A stretch of 64,000 nt of DNA from Camillea tinctor (GCA_022578605.1 MU394072.1:248001-312000), one strand, 5' to 3'. Counted from the first letter of the stretch, positions 36,806-48,128 are shown. Translations and numbers: made by a program. The notes: generated from the sequence alone by a model not told the origin.

Positions 36806-37477
36806 CCAAAGATAATGCCGATATCGCCAACTAAGTCTTCAAGGCTCCTCTTGGCTGCATAATGTCGTCTGCATCGTCACCCACGCTTGCCAGGTTCAGG
36901 AAGTTGATCGAGCTCGTAAATCAGAAAAAAAAAATCTATCCTGTTACCCATCTGATTCAAGGGCCAAAGTCTCCGTTGGTGTGATACACCCGTGAGCACC
37001 ATGATGTATGGGTGAGGACAGCAGCTGTCTAGGCCACCTTATTCTGATGTTGTACTCTGATCTTGAGTGCAACTGTGTATGCAGCTGCCCCCCGGAGATC
37101 TGCACTCCAGTACTTTTCTCGAAGGACCTGAGCATCCATGTGTGCGTCCTGCATGTGGCTGCAACTCTAAACCTCTAACCTGGCTGTCCCGCCTGGTGGG
37201 TTGAGGTTGTGGATCGTCGAGAAATCCCGCTTGTCGGCCGTGGTTCGAAGGTACGAACCAGAAAATTTACACCCTCTACACATGCATAAGGGTTCTTCAT
37301 GGTGCCTGGAATTAACGTACGATCCACGGCATGGCAAGGGTGATATTCTGAAATCGTGCCGCATCCCGTCTCTTAGAGGGTTCTGAGATCATACTAAATC
37401 ACGCGAGGGTCCAGTAATGTGGTATCAGCGTCTCGACAGCTCAGCCATGTGATTACCTTATTTACACTGCCCGCCCT

Positions 37478-37674
37478 GATAAAAAAAACTTGAGGTCGAA
37501 GGCTTTTTCCATCCTTGAGGTATATACCAAATCCTTCTTTTTCCCGCAAGGCTGGTGAATCTACTGGATATTGTATTACTTGGTTGCAGTAAGCTCGAAG
37601 TTGGTCACTTATTTTTTTTTTCCTTCTCGACCACCACTCAAAACCTCAAAGAAACCTTCTTTCTGTGGGATAAG
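37478..37674 (+). promoter_or_regulatory. Proximal GATA cores upstream of sidA
   Basis: GATAA at 37478-37482 and GATAAG at 37669-37674, within 300 bp of the sidA start. They lack the full ATCW flank, so a SreA role is only suggested; any GATA factor could use them. A long pyrimidine tract (37605-37630) lies between them. Confidence 0.35.
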
Positions 37675-37758
37675 ACGTCTCTCATCGCGTAACCTTCGAG
37701 CAAACCTCAACCGGTTCGCAACGATATAATTCACAGCTCCCATCAAGCAGTACACAAA

Positions 37759-39482
37759 ATGGCGCCACACAGCCTTACAGATAGTGAGCCCGTTGGCACA
37801 TACCAACCGTCTTCCAACGGCAGCACCGCTCCAAGCCACAAGTCTCACCTCCGCAAAACGTCGCCTGAGGAGCTACACGACCTGATCTGCGTCGGGTTCG
37901 GCCCGGCCAGTCTTGCCATTGCAGTTAATATTCATGATAGCACACAAGCTAGTAGACTCCCTGCGCCAGGGAGCGCGGCGGCACCGAAGGTTCTCTTCCT
38001 AGAGAAGCAACCGCGCTTCCACTGGCACTCGGGAATGCTTCTCCCTGGCTCGAAGATGCAAATTTCCTTCATTAAGGATATGGCCTCTTTGAGGGATCCG
38101 ACATCGAAATTCACCTTCTTGAACTACCTGCACCAGAAGGACCGCCTCGTTGAATTCACGAACCTGAATACCTTTTTGCCGGCGAGAGCAGAGTACGAGG
38201 ACTATTTGACTTGGTGCGCAGGCTTTTTCGATGAGGTTGTGCAGTATGGCAACGAGGTTGTCGCGGTCAAGCCCATTGCACCGACAGATTCCAACAAGCC
38301 AGTGTCAACTTTTGCTGTCACCTCGAGGGATGTCAGCACGGGAGCAACCAGGACATACAGAGCTAAGAATGTGATTGTCGCCATTGGTGGCCAACCATCG
38401 ATTCCCAAGGGTATACCCGCAAATCACCCCCGAGTCGTTCACTCATCTCAGTATGCGCACCTGGTTCCTAAGATTCTGAACAAGCCTGATGCGCCCTACC
38501 GGGTGGCTGTTATTGGTGGTGGCCAGAGCGCGGCAGAAATCTTCAGCAACATTCAGAAGCTCTACCCGAACTCTAAGACATCGATGGTCATGCGCTCAGA
38601 ATTTTTGAAGCCCAGTGACGACTCGCCATTGTAAGTACAAGCTCCCCTTTGCTACCATAGCAGATTCATGTGCACTATCTCCATGGACTTTGACACTAAT
38701 CAACGACCGCCAATAGCGTCAACTCCATATTCAACCCCTCCTACGTCGACTGCTTGTACCCAAGATCCCCTGAGGCGCGACGCGCCCTACTAGAGGGCGC
38801 CCGAAGCACAAATTACGGTGTAGTCCGTCTAGAGCTTATTGAGCAGATCTATGAGAAGATGTACGACCAGCTACGAGAACTCGGAAAGGATGAGAAGAAG
38901 TGGCCGCACCGCATCCTTGGAGCCACCGACATCGTAGGCGTGGAAGCCCTGCCTGACAAGCTTCGGCTCATGGTCCGTCCGATCGACTCAGCACCGGACG
39001 CCAACGGTGACTATAACCAGATCAACCCTCGTCATACCTCGAGCGCAGAGGAAATACTGGAGGCCGATCTCGTCATCGCTGCTACCGGCTACCAGAGACA
39101 ATCTCATCTGAAGATCATGGAAGAAATCGCTAGCTTGCTACCAGCAGCCAACGCGCCAAACGGTGCCCTAGTCAACTCCAAGGTGGCTGAATCGAGGATC
39201 AAGGATCGGGCCCTTAGAGTGTCGCGCGATTATAGCGTGCAATTTGCCCCCGGCAAAGTAGCCAAGGGTTCTGGGGTTTGGCTCCAGGGATGCTGCGAAG
39301 GGACCCACGGTGTAAGTATACGCATACACTTTTCCCACTTATCCCTTTCATGAGCTCTTTGTTCTAACCTTGAATTTTCACAGTTGAGCGATACCCTACT
39401 ATCTATCCTGGCCACTCGATCAGGCGAGATCGTCAGCTCTATTTTCGACATCCTCCCCGCTAAAACTAATTCGTTGCTGTAA
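37759..39482 (+). CDS. sidA: L-ornithine N5-monooxygenase
   Basis: Three exons, 37759-38630, 38717-39311 and 39384-39482, give 521 aa, close to the roughly 500 aa of known SidA enzymes. It hydroxylates L-ornithine on N5 with NADPH, O2 and FAD, the first committed step of hydroxamate siderophores. Seen: FAD site GFGPAS (46-51), the strongly conserved stretch [20 protein letters not shown] (99-118), NADPH site [10 protein letters not shown] (251-260), and [11 protein letters not shown] in the third quarter. An N-terminal 40-residue tail is variable and Ser-rich. The C-terminus [13 protein letters not shown]...NSLL is the family ending. The second exon joins as [16 protein letters not shown], which confirms the splice. 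It sits divergent to the ferrichrome-type NRPS and should be repressed by iron through the GATA sites between them. No hydroxyornithine acyltransferase is in this window, so the pathway must use genes elsewhere. Confidence 0.97.
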
Positions 39483-41615
39483 ATACCAAGATGGGGAGAT
39501 CGTAGGCGTCAAATTTGGGACTGGGATTCATTTTATTATGATGGCGAACAAAAAAAAGAAGTTCTTGATATTGCATGAGAGAATGGAGAAAGAAAAAAAT
39601 TGGGAGAGCGGCAAAAGATAATGATAACTGGAAGACTTCCATATAGATCTTAGAGGGATGGGGCATGATCCCTACCTGGGCAGATACCTGTGATTACTTG
39701 GATACAGTCGTGGTCATAGTTATTGTCCGGCTGATGTAGTTTTTTTGCGCTGTTGGGTTATCAATGATGGATTCCTTTTATTCAAAACTTGAAGTACATG
39801 ATTCATTCATATATCACACATATTTTCATGACTATTTATCCAGTAGCATTTTACTACCAACATGATGCCTTGATTATTTTCAGTTGACGTACTTTTCGGG
39901 GTCTCTTAATCCCCACCTCTAAGCTTACTTGGCAATATTATAACCAAATACTGAAGCTCTCGTGGAGACATCTTAGATAGTGCTTCCTTCGTACAGATTC
40001 GATGCTCTAGAGCTGTCCAAGCAAGTACATGGTTACATTTACGTACAACAATAGTCTTCTTTCCCGGGGCTACGTTGCTCTACCCCACCAGAGCTATACC
40101 CTGTCCGTACTACCAACAACACTATAACGATGTCGTAACCTCTATTGTCAATGCATATGTATCATTGACACTATGTATGTGATCCGGCCACTACTCTGAC
40201 CTCACGTTGTAGCGTGATAGAAATATTCCCGTGCGGATGGTTATGGGTTGCCGTAATTCCCGAACTCGGAGAATCCATTACGTGTAAAAAAATATCCGGT
40301 GTGAGCATGTTTTCCCTTTAGAACGCGACGACAATAGTCTAATGGCTAATGCTTCAGGACGCCAGGCTAGAATTTCCTCTTGGGTACACCGCAGATTATA
40401 AAAAGTACACCAGCTTCCGAATTTGCATACAACTTGGACAAGAGCCCCACCTGGGATTCCACTTAGTGAGGGATCCTCTCTAGTAGCGCGGTGTTAAAGA
40501 TCACGTATTATATCAATCAATACGTGCTCTTCAATGTTCCTTGTGTTTAACTTAACGAGATTCCCTCGGACATAATAATCTTCGTTGTATCCTCCACCCT
40601 AAAAGTTTGTTTTCCCAGGCCGAGGCTACTAACGCGAGGCGGTTCCGTTCATGGGAAGGCGGAGTTTGGCAAATGAAATATATGACGAAATATTCTCGTT
40701 TGTACATTTCTATGGTCCCTTGGATTTCGATGTTGTGTGTACCTGGGTAGACACTTGCTATAGTACTAACATAAACGTGAATAACATATTTAGCAAGGGC
40801 ATGCAGCTATGTGTTATCCACCCTGGGTATTTACTATACCAATGTCACTGCATTACCAGTGCATAATAAGCCTTACAGTAAGCAAGCAACGCAAGAAATA
40901 GGCTAGGCTACTATTCCTGGCCTACTAAATAGGGGGAGGTATAATAATGAGAAGGGCGATGAGAAGTTCCACAAATCCTATAACTTAATTCTAACCGCGC
41001 GATATACTAATTGCTAGTAAGCCCTGCTGTTTTAACTTTAAGATATAGCAAGTGTTATAGATATACATTAGTTTTGGGTTTCGCTACCTAGGTACATATC
41101 AAGATAAACAGAGGAGTCCTAAGAGATGTAAAACATGCCTCTGAATATGTATAACACACTTATGTAAACTTGAGAACGGTGGTCACTAGTGTACATTAAT
41201 TGGTAAAGGTTCCCTCAAAGCTATAACATTAGGTATGAACATCGATCTAATCTAACCTAGGTTAATTGTATAAGGCTGCGAGGGACGAGAGGTCAAGTCA
41301 CTTAATCTACAACTATGAGGGCATGCCAACCGACGTATAGGCCAACTCAGAATTAAATGAAATAAAGGCAGATGAGAGATGCAATTTGACCTGTACTTTC
41401 TTGAATGAATGAATTCTCTCCTAATCGTCTATTTCAATCTTTGTCAGCTTCCCAACGCATCAAGTCCTGTTCCCACAACCGCCCCGGAATCCTATTTACT
41501 ATTAGCGTACCCAAGACAAGAATGCATATTAAACTTACCGTGGCAAATTGTGGCACCGTGGTTGCTGTTATGCTCATCTTGACCGTGTCAACATTATAGC
41601 CATGCCAGAATCGAC
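39483..41615. other. 2.1 kb AT-rich spacer, no gene seen
   Basis: No frame over about 75 codons and no recognisable remnant. Immediately after sidA there is a GATAATGATAA word near 39617. A CTACCTAGGTAC element occurs near 41083. Confidence 0.5.
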
Positions 41616-42399
41616 CTATGGTGCGCGTTTTATGATCTCATCCACAACTGTCGTAGCATAGTCCTTGGTCTCCATTCTAGGCATACCTTCTTTGCCCTGG
41701 GCCCTACTACCAATAATATCTTCGATGCTCTTGTATAAATATGAGTCTGGGAGCTTGGAATTGTGGAATCACGTCTGCCCCATAGTTTTTTGACCCCGCC
41801 TGTAACAACTTCGAGGACATCCACACCAAAGGGGGCCAATTCGAGCCGCAGAGTCTCAGCTGCAATCTCAATGGATCTCTTCGATGCCGAGTATGTTCCT
41901 TAAAAATGCTTTAAGTTTCGGCAATATCAATTTACTGGAACGGGGTAAGCTTACCCTTATATGGGATGGTGAGGTATCCGGAAACGGAGGTGATATACAC
42001 GAACATACCCTTAGCCTTGATGAGTAAAGGGGCGAAAGCTTAGGTCAGAGCAATTGGTGCCATAAAATTAATCTCAAACAGATTCCTGACTGTGTTGAGG
42101 TCCTCATATTGAGTAGGCATGAAATGGTTGCGCCCCGCGTTACTGATGAAGTAGTCCAGAGTGCCACCTGTCTGCTCAGTGACTGCTTCAACGGCAGCCT
42201 TGATGTCAACTGATTTGACAACATCAAGTAGGTATCATCAAGGTCATGTTAGGGAGATCGTTGAGCTTTGACATTTTGGAGAGCTCGCGAGCCGTGGCAA
42301 AAACGTGGAATCCACGTTGTTGGAAAAGCAGGGCCAGTTCAGAGCCGATTCCACCATCGCTGTAGCTTGTAATGAGAATGATTTTTTTTTAGTAGTCAT
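41616..42399 (-). pseudogene. Decayed short-chain dehydrogenase (AYR1-like SDR)
   Basis: Across three frames of the minus strand an SDR is readable: the nucleotide-binding loop as ITSYSDGGIGSELA (normally TGxxxGxG, first Gly lost), FATAREL, LDVVKSVDIKAA, the NAG motif as FISNAGRNHF, FEINFMAPIALT, SVSGYL, YSASKRSIEIAAETLRLELAPFG, and a C-terminus with YKSIEDIIG. Lesions: a frameshift in the A9 tract just after the presumed ATG (42382-42390), another near 42228-42240, an in-frame TAA at 42040-42042 where CAA is expected, a frameshift at the A6 tract 41786-41791, and one more near 41740. One intron (GGTAAGC...TTTTTAAG) is still recognisable before GTYSASK. Living relatives reduce acyl-dihydroxyacetone phosphate or other carbonyls. 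It cannot make a normal protein now. A second, intact SDR lies at 50776-51746, but it is not the obvious parent. Confidence 0.85.
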
Positions 42400-43634
42400 G
42401 GTAAAGGTAAGAATGAAGAGATGACTGTAGGAGAGGAGTTTCATTTACCACAACCAACAACCAACCACATGTGATTTTGTTTAGGAACATCCTATATCTT
42501 ACTTGCTATATCATAAAGACCATATATCATATAAACCTTTAAAGGACTTTAAAACATTCTAAATGTTATAGTAGTTTCTCTTTTAGTATTCCCTTTTTTC
42601 AATTTTGTTATCACTTGGTACCTATTAAAATAGGGGTTAGAAAGGGGTTAATTAAGTACATACCTAGCCTGCCTCAGTACTTAAGCAACCCCTAAATTCA
42701 GCACTTCTCCGTGTAATTAATCATAACCATGACTATGGAGCCTTTCATATTCAGAACCTCTGTAGAATAATATCCTCTACGCTTTCCAGTACATACGGTC
42801 TTCCCCCATATTGTCCCGCACGCCAAGTTTCTGGACTCATTCATACGCTGGGAACGAACAGACTGGAAATATGTGTTCCGAAATTCACAATTACAGCCTT
42901 GCACGTATAAGCGGCAAAAGGGGTAGCCACCGAGATAGGCTAGGCAGGCTGGGCAGCCCCTAGGTACTCACCTCTTGAGCTTATTAGCCACAAATGTTAG
43001 CCTATGAAAGATGGATGGGGCTAATGAGGTACAACTTTCAGTTTTTGCTAAATAAGTCACGTGGGGAGATAAGTTAGCCCCCCTATGGCCGCTCTCCGCC
43101 CGGTCCTAGTGACCGACTTAACGGTACCCAGCTTATTTAGGACAAAGCGGACGGGATACCGAGTATTCTGAGTTATAGTGGTATGTGATAGCTTCTCCTC
43201 TAATTGTGTTTTATATAGTGTGTCTCCAGACTGACCCAATGCACCATCCAAAGGGCTATGATAACAGCATTAAGTCACTGTACTTAGTGGATATACTGGA
43301 CAAACACAAAGCAAACATGAGAAAAATTTTCAGCATTGAAATTAAAGAATATAGAGCAATGATACGATTGCTATTATATCTAGTCGTCGCATCATCGATC
43401 CCACAATGGCGTGCTCGCCAAGTATTGCAACTTGATTGCACCATAGATATCGCAAGGCGGCTCTCACCAGGAGCTTTCGATACCTCGGAATTTATCAATG
43501 CTTCATTTTCCTAAATGGAATTGGCGATTCCCATTAAGCTAAATATCTTTTTTTACCTGCTGCACAGTCAACCAGATTGTTTTGTGATCTCCTGAATCCA
43601 GTGGTCAGTTAAGGGGCTTTTCAATCTACACACG
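42400..43634. other. 1.2 kb spacer upstream of the MFS gene
   Basis: Contains the MFS promoter. An open frame of 109 codons at 43185-43514 shows no family features and is mirrored by one on the other strand. An AGATAAG core lies near 43060. Confidence 0.5.
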
Positions 43635-45212
43635 ATGACCAGCTTATCCGAAAAAGGCGATGGAGTCCTAGACGTTGACACGGCTCAAAAACCGGCGTCC
43701 TCTGCTCCTAATCCGGAAAGGAAATTGGCGACTGACCAATCTCATCTGCCCCGAAAGACTGGTGCCGATGCAGCCCTCCAAATGCTACAGGAGACAGGCA
43801 GTCTGGACCAGACTTCGGACCCTGAGCGTGACCGAAGACTCATAAGGCGCATCGACACGCACGTCATGCCGCTTATATGCATCGTATACTTCCTTCAGTA
43901 CATCGATAAAAGCGCTATCTCGTATGCTAGCGTCACCGGTATCAACGAGTCTGTGGGCTTGAAAGGGAACGAGTTTAATTGGGTGGCTTCGATTTTCTTC
44001 TTTGGCCAGCTTGCTTTCGAGTTTCCAACCATTCGTCTTATTCAATTATTTCCACTCGCCAAATATGCTTCGGTCAATATCACGCTGTGGGGCATCACCC
44101 TAGCCTGTCTTGCGGCGTGCAAGAATTATGCTGGATTGCTCGCCTGTCGCTTCTTTCTCGGTGTCCTCGAAGCAGCTGTCGTGCCTGCATGGGTGTTGTT
44201 CACATCACAGTGGTATACCAAGGAAGAACAGGCCTTCCGTGTAGGCATATGGTTCTCTACCTGCGGGGTGGCACAGATGTTCGGGGGGTTCTTTGCTTAC
44301 GGTGTAGCTACACATGTAGGGAGGGACCCCAATGCGGCTTTAAAAGGCTGGCAGATCATATTCCTATTCTTGGGCCTACTCACGACCGTGGTTGGAATAG
44401 CATTCTGGTTCATCATGCCTGACTCACCTGCCGTGGCGGGATTTCTTGACAAGGAGCAGAAAAGACTTCACCTTGAACGTATTCGACATAACGAGCAAGG
44501 AATTGGCTCCCAGGCATTTAAATGGGACCAGGTGAAGGAGGCTCTAAGGGATACAATGACATGGCTCTATGCATTTTGGATTTTTGCAGCCAACGTGCCC
44601 AACTCGATTGCGACAAGTTTCGGGAATATTCTGGTAAAAGGGATGGGATATTCGAACGAAGATTCTTTACTATTGGTAACTCCCCTCGGCGCGTGGGAAA
44701 TTGTAGCACTTATTGGTCTTACCTATGGTGCGATGAAGACGAAGCAGCGACTCTACTTTTGTATAGCCGGTCATATTCCAGCTATCATCGGCGCTATTCT
44801 TATGGCGACTACAGAGAGAGTACCCGCCCTTATAGGGTACTATACTTCAGGAGGAATCCCCATCGGTTGGACGACGATCCTTGGACTACAGAGCTCCAAT
44901 GTAGCAGGGTCAACGAAGAAGATTACCGTTGCTTGCATAGGGACGATTGCTTACACTATTGGCAACATCATATCTCCACAGACTTTTCAAGCTCGGGATG
45001 CACCACGATATCTGCCAGCAAAGATTTCGATTTGCATCATATATTTTCTTATCACTGTGGACCTATTCATCATGCGGTATGTATTGGATAAGAGAAATAA
45101 GAAAAGAGATCAAGAGAAAGTGGCACAAGGCGATGCTTATAAGCCTGAGGAGAATCATGAATTTCTAGACTTGACAGATCTGGAAAACAGAGAGTTTCGG
45201 TATGAGCTCTGA
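43635..45212 (+). CDS. MFS transporter, anion:cation symporter (ACS/Dal5-like) family
   Basis: Single exon, 525 aa. About 70 polar residues precede twelve predicted membrane segments. Seen: RRIDTHVMPLICIVYFLQYIDKSAISYAS, the start of TM1 in allantoate-permease-like carriers; NEFNWVASIFFFGQLAFEFP (TM2); RFFLGVLEAAVVPAWV (TM4) containing the family RxxLGxxEA-type motif; a hydrophilic central loop (DKEQKRLHLERIRHNEQG); and the C-terminal FLDLTDLENREFRYEL, which is the usual ACS tail. Family members import small organic anions such as allantoate, nicotinate, biotin precursors or pantothenate by proton symport at the plasma membrane. It is not of the siderophore-transporter (SIT) or drug-exporter type. 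It lies between the siderophore locus and the terpene-cyclase-like gene and converges on the latter with 359 bp between stops. Substrate cannot be named. Confidence 0.92.
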   Translation: MTSLSEKGDGVLDVDTAQKPASSAPNPERKLATDQSHLPRKTGADAALQMLQETGSLDQTSDPERDRRLIRRIDTHVMPLICIVYFLQYIDKSAISYASVTGINESVGLKGNEFNWVASIFFFGQLAFEFPTIRLIQLFPLAKYASVNITLWGITLACLAACKNYAGLLACRFFLGVLEAAVVPAWVLFTSQWYTKEEQAFRVGIWFSTCGVAQMFGGFFAYGVATHVGRDPNAALKGWQIIFLFLGLLTTVVGIAFWFIMPDSPAVAGFLDKEQKRLHLERIRHNEQGIGSQAFKWDQVKEALRDTMTWLYAFWIFAANVPNSIATSFGNILVKGMGYSNEDSLLLVTPLGAWEIVALIGLTYGAMKTKQRLYFCIAGHIPAIIGAILMATTERVPALIGYYTSGGIPIGWTTILGLQSSNVAGSTKKITVACIGTIAYTIGNIISPQTFQARDAPRYLPAKISICIIYFLITVDLFIMRYVLDKRNKKRDQEKVAQGDAYKPEENHEFLDLTDLENREFRYEL

Positions 45213-45571
45213 CTCATCCGGTTGTGCTGACCTGTGTACGTTTAGGGGAGGTGATAAGGTAAAATTATGGGAGACAAAAGACATATGCCAATTGCCTAAA
45301 GGCAATTGGCCCTTATATAGTCGGCAACAAAAATTGATGTATTTGACCAAACAAAAGAGACGAGGATATCTTTTCTTTTCCTCGTCGAGGCAATAGTAGA
45401 GGGACCATAGGAAATCGCGTGAACAGTGTCGTTCAGTAGGACGTGAAAATGTCTTGCCGGACCTTCATATCAAGTAGCTATAACCAAAATTCTCCCCGTG
45501 AGATAACCAATAAGTGTAGGAAAATAATCAGATGGGTAAGATGGGTATAGCATCATAGAGCTATTCGTGTA
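45213..45571. other. Short convergent spacer (MFS / cyclase-like gene)
   Basis: Holds both 3' ends. The only structure seen is the hairpin at 45287-45310. Confidence 0.6.
45287..45310. repeat. Perfect 10-bp hairpin, 75 bp after the MFS stop
   Basis: GCCAATTGCC (45287-45296), loop TAAA, GGCAATTGGC (45301-45310). Likely inside the 3' UTR of the MFS mRNA; on the other strand it is beyond the stop of the cyclase-like gene by 260 bp. Confidence 0.7.
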
Positions 45572-47192
45572 TCAACAACCGCCGCGAGTTATAATGCTCA
45601 TTGCTAGAGCAGTTGTATAGCCACGGTTGCCTATGTGTGAGCCAGATCTGCCAATACAGCAGAAATTCCCTGCAGGCCACCCACCATCTTCACATTGAAG
45701 AGACATGAGCTTAGCCACATCCTGTTGAAACAAAGAGTGGTCAATTCCGATGATCTGACAGGCCGAAATTCGAAGTGCTAGCGCTAGCGGGTTTGTAGGC
45801 ATATTGATTCGTTCCAGTACAGCGTCTTTAATCGACTCAATCTCTTGTTTGAAGGGCGACTGACCACACTCCGAGTATAGTCGTGACACGAAATAGAGAA
45901 AAGATTCTGGGGTAGAGTACACCCTATTACCGTACATACAAGCCCTGGTTTTGAGGCACCGGACTACCCAGTCTTTGGTTTTCCTTATGCGCGGATCCTC
46001 GCCGTTGCCGAACCGGTAAAAGACTCTGAGAATGTTGCAACAGACCTCAGGAGCTGTTCTAGGCCTATCATCGCAGAAGTATGTCTGCATAATCCCATCT
46101 GGACTAGTATTTTGGGCCATCTCTTCCATGACTAACTTGATATTGGCGACTTCTGATAGATACCCCTTAGGAATGGATAGGTAGGCTATGGATGTGGTGT
46201 CTGCATCAGGGGGGAATTCTTCGGTAGTAAGAACGGGCTTGTCATAAAAGTAATTCCAGAGACCATTGTTAATATCGTCATTCAGAGGCGATTTTGCATT
46301 GCTGGCCGCATTTGATGAGTCTTGAGCTGGGAATGATTTTCCGGAAGGCCACTTGAGGTAGATTAGACTTTCATCCCCCGTCAATTCCCAAATCAAGAGT
46401 TGAGAGAAATTGTCTTTAAAAGTGAGATTGTGTTCCTCCACAATACTGTCAAAGCTTCTGGCGTTGTTTTTCATGAATTCCCTAGCCCTTGAGATAGGAG
46501 ACAAGAAAAGGTTCCGTAGTGTTTGACCAACGTCAGTCGTCGATTTATCAGCCAGCAATCCATGAATGCCGACCGACCGAGCCGCACAAATGTTTTCAGC
46601 TCGATCATCAATCATTATAACCTCTCCAGGATTGAGAGGAATCATGTCCAATACGTATTGGAAAAAGCAAAGGTCAGGCTTCCGCATGCCTACTACGCCT
46701 GACACGAAGGCAGAAGTGAAAAGAGACCATGGGATGTCTAGATTTTTCACAATTTTGAAATGTTCCTAACTCTTGTTAGAACTTGAGTTTAGGGGTTAAA
46801 TCGAAAACGTACCTTGGAAATATTCGACATGATGTAGAGTTGCAAATTTGGGTCTGAGCTTTTCAGCTCCTGGAGAACCTGGATTAGTCGGCTTCTGACC
46901 GTCAACGACTTCTGCGCCTGTTTTAAGCCTTCTTTGATATCTGAAGAGTCTGCTCCGAGCATATTGCCGAACACCTTCTGCATATTAGTGTGCAACCAGC
47001 AGTATTCTTGTAGTCTTTCTTTACCTCGCATGCTTGATCTAGAGAGATGTTGCCTCTATCTAACTCATGCCACGTTGTTGTGTTCATCAACAACCGAAAA
47101 TGACTTGGTAGCATTGTCTGGATACCCTGGGCGTTCCACTCAAGTAGAACCCCTCCAAGGTCTAATATAAGAGCTTTGAATCTAGTCGTCAT
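45572..47192 (-). CDS. HAD-like / class II terpene cyclase fusion (AstC-like, putative drimane-type sesquiterpene synthase)
   Basis: Three exons on the minus strand, 47025-47192, 46813-46977 and 45572-46765, give 508 aa; both introns are 47 nt with CTAAC or CTAAT branch sites. Residues 1-230 are a haloacid-dehalogenase fold: motif I as LILDLGGVLLEW (D11; the usual second Asp is G13), motif II IMSNIS (about 104-109), K140 in GMRKPD, and motif IV MIDDRAENI (D164, D165). Residues 240-508 are not HAD: they carry DADTT (298-302), the DxDTT form of the class II cyclase acid motif, and near the C-terminus QCEDGGWPAGNFC, a QW-type repeat of squalene-hopene-like beta domains. This combination is known from AstC of Aspergillus oryzae, which cyclises farnesyl diphosphate to drimanyl diphosphate by protonation. 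By analogy this protein makes a drimane-like or other protonation-initiated sesquiterpene. Whether its HAD half also removes diphosphate is open. It heads a set of minus-strand tailoring genes. Confidence 0.82.
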
Positions 47193-48128
47193 GGCAGTCC
47201 GTTTTGTCGTAGCAGATGACCAGAAAAATGTAGTGTCACTTAAGAGTCATGGAATCCAGGAGACTCACGAGGAGTAGTGGCCTTAATATACCTGCACGCG
47301 CGATCTTGATCAGTCACACTATGGCTTAAAGTGCAGTTTGATTAACGATTTTTTAGTCGATGTGACGTGCGGTGGCTTGTTTTTCCTTTTTCTTCTTCAT
47401 ATATCAACGCTGTATGTTGTCTCCACGCTTTATTATATGCAATTAGGAATCTTGTACTACTATAATGGGAGCTCTGGTAAGGTGTGGGTCGAAATTACAA
47501 CCTAACTAATGAGCTAGGCATGATATGGGATAGGTGTTATCTAAGGAATCAGTCTTAAAGGCTCATCTACGTTTTCAAATGGGGGGCGAGTACTTCTTGG
47601 AAGAAAGGGGGGTGAGGAGGTTGGGGGAGAATGAAAAAAGGGTTATAACAAAACAGTATATTCGTTGGCATAGGTCCGTTGAAGTGTATGGTGATAAGGT
47701 ATAATTCTTTCTAAAATTATACGCTAAAATCCTCCCTGCTTACCGTTCAAAGTATATAGTATATGACCAAGCTACTTAAGAATGAGTATTTATACAATCT
47801 GGTCGAAACAATTTCCTTATTGGTCTATTTCTCTTACTGCATGACAGATAGTATATATCTGACCTAGAAGCAGTATTCGATAACAACATTGAGATATTTA
47901 GCCCTTTATCTTGCCGTCAGCAACCTACATATATAGTGTCTTAGTGAGATCTCTAGCTCCGGGGCCGAGTTTGAAATTCGACAATCCTTGGAGCTGAGAT
48001 CACCAATATCTTACCATAGTAAAGTGCTTATACAAGGGTAGGGAAGTATCTCCCAAGAGAGTTGGCTAGAAAATAATCTTAAGATTGCTATATGTACTTA
48101 CATGCCTACATGACAAATCATATAGCAC
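47193..48128. other. 0.9 kb spacer, promoter of the cyclase-like gene
   Basis: AT-rich, no reading frame of note. Lies between the start of the cyclase-like gene and the stop of the NUP-family gene; both are on the minus strand. Confidence 0.55.

Larger units (their letters stand above)
33371..37758. other. 4.4 kb divergent intergenic region between NRPS and sidA
   Basis: Shared upstream region of the two siderophore genes. No gene is seen; open frames are under 100 codons. It holds three exact ATCWGATAA words, further GATAA cores near sidA, a bipartite CCAAT motif at 33932-33951, a 12-bp perfect inverted repeat at 35862-35889, and four TAYGTAAGC copies at 34786-34850, listed separately. Confidence 0.65.

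Noticed and set aside
43185..43514. 109-codon frame upstream of the MFS gene
   Set aside because: Mirrored by a frame of similar length on the other strand and without any motif; likely chance.
39483..43634. Transposable element in the AT-rich stretch
   Set aside because: No transposase or reverse-transcriptase fragment, terminal repeats or target duplication could be found by eye; the only legible relic is the SDR.
43635..45212. Siderophore (SIT) transporter, given its position near sidA
   Set aside because: The N-terminal RRIDxHVMP segment, central loop and DLTDxENxxFRY tail are those of ACS/allantoate carriers, not of 14-span siderophore transporters.
45572..47192. Ordinary HAD hydrolase or epoxide-hydrolase N-domain
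   Set aside because: Half of the protein lies beyond the HAD fold and carries DADTT and QCEDGGW, which plain HAD enzymes do not.
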